Below, one piece after another: positions 1-4,717 of a stretch of DNA of 7,349 bases. The notes under the pieces were generated by a model. The model was not told where the DNA came from, made no database searches, and saw nothing but the letters and a program-made list of their open reading frames with translations. The DNA comes from Acidobacteriaceae bacterium (GTDB taxonomy: Bacteria; Acidobacteriota; Terriglobia; Terriglobales; Acidobacteriaceae). Every line of letters begins with the position of its first letter. Position 1 is the stretch's first letter. The position numbers and the translations under genes were made by a program. The stretch covers positions 1 through 7,349 of the forward strand of contig PMGP01000384.1 in the NCBI GenBank assembly GCA_003156235.1, in the 5' to 3' direction.

Positions 1-112
1 CTTGGTTATTTTGCAAGAGGCTGAGCCTACGGAATTTCATTATTCCTCCGCCTGCTTCTGCCTTGGACTGTCGCTCAATCGCTGTGCTACCATGGCCGAC
101 GGAGGAAATTGT

Positions 113-544
113 ATGAGAAAGACTGTTCGCTATTTTATGGTTTGCGCATTGGTTTTATTGCCGGCAGTTTCGCTTGCCGGGGAGCGCTTTGACGGCAAGT
201 GGCTCACTACTCTCACCTGCCCTGCAAAGGGAAGCACCGAGGGATACACCTGGAAGATTCCCAGCGAGGTCACTGTCGGCAACTTCCGCGCAGAGCGCGG
301 CACGGCGGATCAACCGGGCTACCTGCTGATCACAGGCCCTATCAAGGATGACGGCTCCGCCAAGCTCTCTGCCAATGGTATTGTTGCTTCCAGAAAATAC
401 GCCCGCGGAGTCTTTGCTCATGAGGGTGCGGATTATAGCTACAACATCAAGGCCCAGTTCACTGATACTAAGGGTTCAGGCACACGTGACCAAGGCCTCG
501 GTATTGAAGGCCGTCCTTGCACCTTTGACTTCGTGAAGCAGTAG
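113..544 (+). CDS. Small secreted protein of unknown function
   Basis: 143 residues. The ATG at 113 was chosen because GGAGG (101-105) lies 7 nt before it and because translation from it begins with a clear Sec signal peptide: basic R2/K3/R6, a hydrophobic core at about residues 8-19, and a likely cut after SLA (residue 22). The frame stays open to base 2, but that extension would bury the signal peptide and the ribosome site. The mature chain of about 121 residues begins GERFDGKW, alternates short strand-like segments with Gly/Asp turns, and ends RPCTFDFVKQ. Its two cysteines (C36 and C136) could form a disulfide in the periplasm. The pattern FDGxW, a Cys-Pro, GY, then DG turns and RPCTF near the end resembles small secreted proteins annotated only as hypothetical in proteobacteria; this is recollection, not a search. 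No catalytic motif is visible. The gene stands alone and converges on cyaY. Confidence 0.8.
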   Translation: MRKTVRYFMVCALVLLPAVSLAGERFDGKWLTTLTCPAKGSTEGYTWKIPSEVTVGNFRAERGTADQPGYLLITGPIKDDGSAKLSANGIVASRKYARGVFAHEGADYSYNIKAQFTDTKGSGTRDQGLGIEGRPCTFDFVKQ

Positions 545-579
545 GGAACTGTTCGGATCGAGGAACATTTGCAGGCACA

Positions 580-610
580 CCATCCTTGCCGTGTAATTCG
601 ACAAGGGTGG
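580..610. terminator. Hairpin between convergent genes, possible two-way terminator
   Basis: CCATCCTTG (580-588) pairs with CAAGGGTGG (602-610): nine pairs including one G-U, with a 13-nt loop. It lies 36 nt past the stop of the upstream secreted-protein gene and 6 nt past the stop of cyaY, so either transcript could end here. There is no run of T on either side, so it may be a weak terminator or an mRNA 3' end protector. Confidence 0.45.
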
Positions 611-615
611 CAGGC

Positions 616-939
616 CTAGCCTCGCAGATGTTCCCCAATCAGCCGGTCGACCAGCGCGATCAGATGCTCGCCGGTGCGCGGCAATATGAACGCCGCGGCC
701 GCTGCATCCCAGTCGAGCTTGAAGCTGGTGGAGAGCGCCGAAATCCAGATCTGGCGCACCGGCGCGTTGGGCGTAATCACGAACTTGCCCGCCGGCTCCT
801 CGAAGGTAATGTTCAGCACACCGCCTTGTGCGTCAACCTCAAAAGCGGAATCCGACTTCTCCTCGCGCACAATCAAATGCTGCAGCAGCGAATCTAGAGC
901 AATTTCAGACAGACGGCGGAACTCCAGTTCATCCAACAT
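616..939 (-). CDS. cyaY: CyaY, bacterial frataxin (iron-sulfur cluster assembly iron-binding protein)
   Basis: 107 residues, the usual length of bacterial CyaY. The protein follows the frataxin alpha-beta-alpha sandwich: an acidic N-terminal helix (residues 1-25, with D3, E4, E6, E12 and D16), a turn rich in E/D (E26, E27, D30), strands GGVLNITFEEP (39-49) and KFVITPN (52-58), the conserved RQIWIS (62-67) with its invariant Trp (W65), FKLDWD (73-78), and a C-terminal helix from about 91. Family knowledge: frataxins bind ferrous or ferric iron through the acidic ridge and bind the cysteine desulfurase IscS, modulating Fe-S cluster synthesis in the cytoplasm. No isc or suf gene is in the window. 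Its ATG (939) has no good Shine-Dalgarno sequence upstream. It is divergent from the secreted-protein gene at 974, so its promoter must lie in the 34-bp gap or inside that gene. Confidence 0.9.
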   Translation of the reverse strand: MLDELEFRRLSEIALDSLLQHLIVREEKSDSAFEVDAQGGVLNITFEEPAGKFVITPNAPVRQIWISALSTSFKLDWDAAAAAFILPRTGEHLIALVDRLIGEHLRG

Positions 940-950
940 GATGCCAGTGT

Positions 951-963
951 AACAAGTCTTGTT
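951..963. promoter_or_regulatory. Perfect 13-bp dyad in the divergent cyaY / secreted-protein gap
   Basis: AACAAG-T-CTTGTT is a perfect 6-bp inverted repeat around one base. It occupies the middle of the 34-bp gap (940-973) between the start codons of cyaY and the secreted-protein gene. A shorter repeat follows directly (TTGG-GTAA-CCAA, 962-973). The position fits an operator acting on one or both genes. I do not recognise a known regulator consensus, and no -10/-35 pair can be placed with confidence in so short a gap. Confidence 0.35.
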
Positions 964-973
964 GGGTAACCAA

Positions 974-1843
974 ATGCGTGTGCCGTGGGTGATGGCGGGG
1001 ATGATCGCGGTAGCGCAAGGGGTCTGCGGTGCTTATGCCCAGCCGCCGATACCGGCCGGACAACTGGTTCGTGAGGTCGTATACAACGAGCTTAACGACC
1101 ACGTAACCCACGGCTACTGGCGCTATTGGGTCGAGAGCCACTCGCCAAAGGAATCGCTCCGCGAAGAATTTATTGAGACCGCCGAGGGGCCCATCTCGCG
1201 AATCGAGCGAATCAATGGCCATCCGCTCGATGCCGGGGGACGCCAGATGGAGCAGGCAAGCCTTTACAGTCTGCTCAACTCCCCCGCCGAGCAGGCCCGT
1301 CACCGCCAGGAGTATGACGAAAATGAAAAACGCGTCGGCCACATCGTCGCAATGTTGCCGGATGCATTCCTCTATGAATATGCCGGGGAGGAGAACGGCT
1401 GTTATCGCCTGCGCTTCCGCCCTAACCCGGAATATCCAGCCCACTCCATCGAGGCACGCATCATCCACGCCATGAGCGGAGAACTTTGGGTTAGCGCTAA
1501 ATACAAGAGAATGGTTCGCCTCGAGGGCCACCTCACTCAAGACGTGAGCTTCGGCTTCGGTATCCTGGGCCGGCTTTACCAGGGCGGATGGTTCAGCCTG
1601 CAACGGACCCAGGTCAGCTCCACCGACTGGAAAACCGAGCGATTCGAGTTGCATATGAACGGTCGCGCCATTCTCTTCAAAATCGTAGCTCGCGAGTTCA
1701 GTGAGCTCCGAAGCGGCTTTGTTCCGGTGACTGCAAAGCTGGACTTGGCTAAAGGAGCAGCCTTGCTCTATCAGATCGAGCCTGAAAGCGCCCGGGTTTC
1801 AGCAGCAGGCATTTCCATGGGGCGTGAGTCCGCGCATCGGTGA
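974..1843 (+). CDS. Secreted protein of unknown function, possibly periplasmic or outer-membrane associated
   Basis: 289 residues from the ATG at 974. An upstream TTG at 959 and an ATG at 992 are alternative starts, and no strong ribosome site separates them. The signal peptide spans residues 1-22 (R2, core VMAGMIAVA, cut after AYA); C18 is not in a lipobox, so it is probably not a lipoprotein. The first half of the mature chain (about 30-130) is polar and helix-prone, with repeated basic/acidic pairs. The second half (about 140-262) has strand-like segments with SFGFGILGRLYQGGWFSL at 192-209, DWKTERFELHMNGRAILFK at 218-236 and a final SGFVPV at 247-252. This two-part layout and the alternating C-terminal half recall a LolA/outer-membrane-lipoprotein-sorting type fold, but I see no decisive motif. 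I think similar proteins occur in Acidobacteria without a known role. The TGA is at 1841-1843; downstream is the leader of the acidic-protein gene. Confidence 0.75.
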   Translation: MRVPWVMAGMIAVAQGVCGAYAQPPIPAGQLVREVVYNELNDHVTHGYWRYWVESHSPKESLREEFIETAEGPISRIERINGHPLDAGGRQMEQASLYSLLNSPAEQARHRQEYDENEKRVGHIVAMLPDAFLYEYAGEENGCYRLRFRPNPEYPAHSIEARIIHAMSGELWVSAKYKRMVRLEGHLTQDVSFGFGILGRLYQGGWFSLQRTQVSSTDWKTERFELHMNGRAILFKIVAREFSELRSGFVPVTAKLDLAKGAALLYQIEPESARVSAAGISMGRESAHR

Positions 1844-1857
1844 AAGTTGATGCTGGA

Positions 1858-1867
1858 TTACCGGTAA
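1858..1867. promoter_or_regulatory. 10-bp palindrome next to a candidate promoter
   Basis: TTACCGGTAA is a perfect palindrome 14 nt past the stop of the secreted-protein gene and 5 bp upstream of the candidate -35 at 1873. The position would suit an activator or repressor site for the acidic-protein gene. A palindrome of this size is expected several times by chance in 7 kb, so position is its only support. Confidence 0.25.
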
Positions 1868-1872
1868 ACTGT

Positions 1873-1902
1873 TTCATAATCAGACATAAAATATGCTATA
1901 AG
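1873..1902 (+). promoter_or_regulatory. Candidate sigma-70-type promoter with extended -10 for the acidic-protein gene
   Basis: A -10 element TATAAG (1897-1902) is preceded by the extended -10 dinucleotide TG (1894-1895). TTCATA (1873-1878, four of six matches to TTGACA) lies at an 18-bp spacing. It sits in a locally AT-rich patch between genes. Transcription would begin near 1909, giving a leader of roughly 160 nt before the ATG at 2073. Confidence 0.5.
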
Positions 1903-1961
1903 TAACCTCATCTGCGTCGCATGTCTCAATGTATCCTATTGCAAAGAAAAGAATTGCGCAA

Positions 1962-1978
1962 GACACCCACGGAGTGTC
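1962..1978 (+). other. Small hairpin in the leader of the acidic-protein gene
   Basis: GACAC (1962-1966) pairs with GTGTC (1974-1978) around a 7-nt loop. Past one mismatch, two more pairs (CA with TG) extend the stem outward. It lies about midway through the predicted 160-nt leader. No poly-T follows, so it is not a convincing terminator, and I recognise no riboswitch class. It may only be RNA structure. Confidence 0.25.
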
Positions 1979-2072
1979 CTGAATTCGCACACAAATCGTC
2001 CGATGGATTCATGTTTTCACTCAGCCAGCCGATAGGAATGTCAGGGGAAGTTCCTCAACGGAGCAGACGACG

Positions 2073-2327
2073 ATGGAAATCGGCCCGGTAACCAGCATTC
2101 GCATCGCACCAATGATCAGGCCCAGGGAGGCTGATCTGGGATTGACTGATGTGAACGAAGTCGAGCGCTCAACTCGAACCGGCGACGAGATCTATATTCC
2201 CAGCGGCACCAAAGCCGCCAGCGGCTTTGAAGACGACGAGGACAAGTACGACGAGTTGGAAGACGAGGACGATTCAGATTCAAGTGTGCGGGCCGCCGGA
2301 ATCGGCAAAATCAACCGCTTCGCCTGA
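2073..2327 (+). CDS. Small highly acidic protein of unknown function
   Basis: 84 residues, with a good ribosome site (GGAG at 2060-2063, 9 nt before ATG). There is no signal peptide or membrane segment, so it is probably cytoplasmic. The N-terminal third (MEIGPVTSIRIAPMIRP) is mildly hydrophobic and basic. The middle is polar. Residues 53-69 form a nearly continuous acidic run (13 of 17 are D or E), and the chain ends with a short basic segment (GIGKINRFA). There are no cysteines. Such a chain is likely disordered at least in the centre. Possible roles are nucleic-acid mimicry, or binding metal or a basic partner; none is shown. I have a weak memory of similar short acidic proteins with the IGPV...IRI start in Acidobacteria. 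It is a single gene with its own promoter-like region and is convergent with amtB. Confidence 0.65.
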   Translation: MEIGPVTSIRIAPMIRPREADLGLTDVNEVERSTRTGDEIYIPSGTKAASGFEDDEDKYDELEDEDDSDSSVRAAGIGKINRFA

Positions 2328-2329
2328 GC

Positions 2330-2367
2330 GACGCGCTGGGCCGGCGCAAGCGCAACCCCAGCGCGTC
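2330..2367. terminator. 11-bp GC-rich stem between convergent genes, probable two-way terminator
   Basis: GACGCGCTGGG (2330-2340) pairs perfectly with CCCAGCGCGTC (2357-2367), an 11-bp stem with a 16-nt loop. It begins 3 nt after the stop of the acidic-protein gene and ends 25 nt before the stop of amtB, so it can serve both transcripts. No T-run follows on either strand. A second small hairpin, TTGTG-AAC-CACAA (2374-2386), lies between this stem and the end of amtB. Confidence 0.65.
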
Positions 2368-2392
2368 CACGAGTTGTGAACCACAATCCAGG

Positions 2393-3637
2393 TCAGCCGT
2401 TAGGGTTGTTGGATTCGAGCTCATCTTCATAGGCATGTTCACCGAACTCGAAGGTATCCAGGCCGGTTTGCTCCTCCGATTGCGTCACTTTCACCGGCGT
2501 GATCCAGTCGATGATCTTCAACATGCCCAGCGTGAAGACGAAGGCCCAGAGGGACGAGAAGACGGTTGCGCCCAGTTGCAGGAAGAAGAAGTGCGAGTTG
2601 CCCAGCAGCAGCCCATCCTGCCCGGCCGGATTAAACGCCTTTTCGGCAAAGATGCCCAACATCACAATGCCCAGAAAGCCGCCCACGCCATGCACGCCCC
2701 AGACATCCAGTGCGTCATCCCAGTGCAACTTGTTCTTCAGCGCCACGGCATAGTAGCAAACCACGCCCGAGACCACGCCAATGATTACCGCCGTGGTGGG
2801 CGATACATAGCCCGACGCCGGAGTGATGGTGGCCAGCCCCGCAACCGCGCCGGTGAGTAGGCCCAGGAAGGTGGGTTTCTTCTCGTTAAGCCAGGCCACG
2901 ATCAGCCAGGTCACGGCGGCAAAGGAGGCGGCTACGTCCGTGTTGATGAAGGCCGTTGCGGTCACCGAATCCACGCGGAACTCGCTGCCGGCGTTGAAGC
3001 CGTACCATCCGAACCACAGCAGGCCGGTGCCCAGGGCGACTAACGGAACGCTGTGCGGCCCGCGGTCGGCAACCCGCCGCTTGCCCACGTAAAGCACACT
3101 GGCCAGAGCCGCGATGCCGGCAATGTTATGAACCACAATACCGCCGGCGAAATCCAATACGCCCCACTGCGCCAGAATGCCGCCGCCCCAGATCATGTGG
3201 ACGAAGGGGAAGTAGACGAAGGTGAGCCAACCGGTCAGGAAGAGCATGTAAGCCTTGAAGGTCACCCGGTTAGTGAAGGCTCCGGTGATCAGCGCCGGGG
3301 TGATAATGGCAAACATCATCTGGTAGGCGATGTGGACCACCAGCGGGATGCCGGCGTCGCCCGGATACATGGTGCTCAGGTTGATGTTGCGCAGGCAAGC
3401 ATAGTGGAAGTCGCCGATGACGCCGTGCCAATCGCCGCTGAAGCACAGCGAGTAGCCGTAGAGGTACCAGATCACCGTGGTCCAGCCCATCGATACGAAG
3501 CTCTGGATCATGATGGCCAGTACGTTTTTACGGCCGACAAGACCGCCGTAAAAAAAGGCCAGTCCTGGAGTCATCAGCATGACCAGGCTGGAGCACAGAA
3601 TCATAAAACCGGTGTTGCCAGTGTCGAGATGGGGCAT
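2393..3637 (-). CDS. amtB: Ammonium transporter AmtB
   Basis: 414 residues, close to the roughly 400 typical of mature Amt proteins. It forms an inner-membrane trimer that conducts ammonium into the cell. The ATG at 3637 was chosen over an in-frame start at 3748 because AAAGGAA lies just upstream and the Amt similarity starts there. About 11 membrane segments are visible. Functional positions by family spacing: F109 and F214 (Phe gate), W150 and S218 (outer binding site), D162 in DFAGG, and the pore twin histidines H170 (VVHN) and H316 (GVHGVGG). The spacings F109-W150 (41), W150-D162 (12) and D162-H170 (8) equal those of E. coli AmtB. The cytoplasmic tail keeps the GLDxxEFGExAY pattern (392-403) that binds the PII protein GlnK, followed by an acidic end. 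No E. coli-style cleaved signal peptide is evident. No glnK gene adjoins it; both flanking genes point elsewhere. Confidence 0.95.
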   Translation of the reverse strand: MPHLDTGNTGFMILCSSLVMLMTPGLAFFYGGLVGRKNVLAIMIQSFVSMGWTTVIWYLYGYSLCFSGDWHGVIGDFHYACLRNINLSTMYPGDAGIPLVVHIAYQMMFAIITPALITGAFTNRVTFKAYMLFLTGWLTFVYFPFVHMIWGGGILAQWGVLDFAGGIVVHNIAGIAALASVLYVGKRRVADRGPHSVPLVALGTGLLWFGWYGFNAGSEFRVDSVTATAFINTDVAASFAAVTWLIVAWLNEKKPTFLGLLTGAVAGLATITPASGYVSPTTAVIIGVVSGVVCYYAVALKNKLHWDDALDVWGVHGVGGFLGIVMLGIFAEKAFNPAGQDGLLLGNSHFFFLQLGATVFSSLWAFVFTLGMLKIIDWITPVKVTQSEEQTGLDTFEFGEHAYEDELESNNPNG

Positions 3638-3893
3638 AAAGGTTCCTTTCACATCCGATAAATCTGAAATCTGCGCAAACCGTGCGTGAAGCCGAAGAGG
3701 GAATAAAATATACCCTCCTGCAACTACACTCGTTTGAGCGCCCGGCAACTATCCATTTTCGATTGCACCACAGTCTGTGCTCTGCCTCACACCACGAAAG
3801 AAATATTTCAACCCCATACTGACTTGCGGATTGTTATGTAAATGCATGAATCTTAATGAAATTATTCGGTAGAGGTGGCAATTTTCCGATGAT

Positions 3894-3902
3894 TGTGATA
3901 AC
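3894..3902 (+). promoter_or_regulatory. Weak candidate extended -10 for the tetR efflux operon
   Basis: TG-T-GATAAC reads as TGn followed by a hexamer matching TATAAT at four positions. No acceptable -35 is seen 16-19 bp upstream. If used, transcription would start close to 3909, inside the inverted repeat and only about 14 nt before the ATG. That would give a nearly leaderless message, which fits the lack of a ribosome site there. Confidence 0.3.
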
Positions 3903-3904
3903 TT

Positions 3905-3918
3905 ACTAACCAGTTAGT
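3905..3918. promoter_or_regulatory. Probable TetR-family operator
   Basis: ACTAAC-CA-GTTAGT is a perfect 6-bp inverted repeat with a 2-bp centre; with one mismatch it extends to 18 bp (3903-3920). It lies 4 bp before the ATG of the TetR-family gene and overlaps an alternative GTG start at 3917. Family knowledge: TetR-type repressors commonly bind such short dyads over their own promoters. Binding here would block transcription of the whole downstream operon. Confidence 0.65.
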
Positions 3919-3922
3919 GAAT

Positions 3923-4717
3923 ATGACTGTTTCCGCCCCATCCCGCACCCAGGCCGAACGCGCCGACCAGACCCGCGCCCGCATTCTCAACGCCGCTGTC
4001 AGGCAGTTCAGCGCCAACGGTCTGGCCGGGGCGCGCACCGAGCAGATTGCCGAGGAAGCCGGCGTAAACAAAGCGCTTCTCTATTACTACTTCAAGAGCA
4101 AAGAGGACCTTTACGCAGCAGCGCTGGAGTCGGCCTTCGACGATGTGCGGGTTGACAGCGTCGCTGTAATGGAGAAAGATGCTACGGCTGGAGAGCGGTT
4201 GGTGCAGATAACGTTGAACAGCTTCGATCGCTCCTATACCCATCCGGCAGTACGCACACTGATGCAACAGGAGATGGTCCGGCTGCATCAGGGCGAAGAG
4301 AACCGGATGGCGCAAATGGCAGAGAAATTTTTCCGTCCGATGTGGATCAAGGTCGATGAGCTTCTGGAAAATGGCATTGCTTCAGGTGAACTGATTGCGG
4401 TCGATCCGCAGCAAATTCGCTATGCGGCCCTGGGCGCCAATGTCTTTTACTTCCTCACCGCTCCGCTCACAAAGCTGGCCTTTGGCATCGATCCGATGGA
4501 GCGAAGTAAGTTGGAGCATCGACGCAAGGCAGCAGTGGAATACCTGGGGCAGGCCATCTTCATCGACCGTGAGCACGGCGCGCGCGTGGCAGCGCGAGTG
4601 CTGGCTGCAACGCCGATGCCGCAAACCAATCGACTTCAATCGAACAAAATTGAAGCCCGAAAAATCGCGAATCGAAAGATCAAACCGGATGGAACCGGCG
4701 AAGTGAGGTATAAGTGA
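3923..4717 (+). CDS. TetR/AcrR-family repressor, CecR (YbiH)-like, of the efflux operon
   Basis: 264 residues from ATG 3923; a GTG at 3917 would add two. The N-terminal domain (about 15-62) is a clear TetR DNA-binding domain: TRARILNAAVRQFSANG, then the helix-turn-helix RTEQIAEEAGVNKALLYYYFKSKEDL (38-63). The C-terminal ligand/dimer domain (about 85-215) has HPAVRTLMQQEM, FFRPMW, FYFLTAPL and a final helix EYLGQAIF, like the CecR/YbiH-type C-terminal domain. The chain then continues about 45 residues past that helix with a basic tail (KIEARKIANRKIK at 242-254) not usual for the family. It is first in the operon, and its TGA overlaps the GTG of the adaptor gene (GTGA). It probably represses itself and the pump through the operator at 3905-3918 and lets go on binding a pump substrate; the ligand is unknown. 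Confidence 0.9.
   Translation: MTVSAPSRTQAERADQTRARILNAAVRQFSANGLAGARTEQIAEEAGVNKALLYYYFKSKEDLYAAALESAFDDVRVDSVAVMEKDATAGERLVQITLNSFDRSYTHPAVRTLMQQEMVRLHQGEENRMAQMAEKFFRPMWIKVDELLENGIASGELIAVDPQQIRYAALGANVFYFLTAPLTKLAFGIDPMERSKLEHRRKAAVEYLGQAIFIDREHGARVAARVLAATPMPQTNRLQSNKIEARKIANRKIKPDGTGEVRYK

Larger units (their letters stand above)
3638..3922. promoter_or_regulatory. Divergent control region between amtB and the tetR efflux operon
   Basis: 285 bp with no gene and more AT-rich than its surroundings. On the amtB side, an AT patch (3702-3712) gives TATATT/TATTTT on the minus strand and could be a -10, but no good -35 pairs with it. Farther out lie an imperfect GCAC-N8-GTGC dyad (3765-3780), a perfect AT palindrome GAAATATTTC (3800-3809) and an AT-rich stretch (3832-3870). 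On the tetR side are a weak extended -10 (3894-3902) and the operator at 3905-3918. I find no sigma-54 element of the GG-N10-GC type. Confidence 0.5.

Noticed and set aside
18..28. Small palindrome AGGCT-G-AGCCT at the window start
   Set aside because: Five pairs only, with no linked promoter or known site; chance is enough to explain it.
2..112. In-frame N-terminal extension of the first secreted protein
   Set aside because: It would run through the GGAGG ribosome site and place 37 residues before a normal signal peptide.
929..1654. 241-codon open frame on the minus strand opposite the secreted-protein gene
   Set aside because: It overlaps the cyaY start and lies wholly against the secreted-protein gene, which has a proper signal peptide. 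No domain is recognisable in the antisense product.
3053..3661. 202-codon plus-strand frame opposite amtB
   Set aside because: His/Asp/Gln/Val-rich shadow of the Amt membrane segments; amtB itself is certain.
3670..3690. Possible sigma-54 promoter for amtB on the minus strand (GCACGGTTTGC)
   Set aside because: The -24 GG is missing and the spacing to TTGC is two bases too short.
3638..3748. In-frame 37-residue N-terminal extension of AmtB
   Set aside because: It crosses the ribosome site and has no Amt similarity; the ATG at 3637 is better supported.
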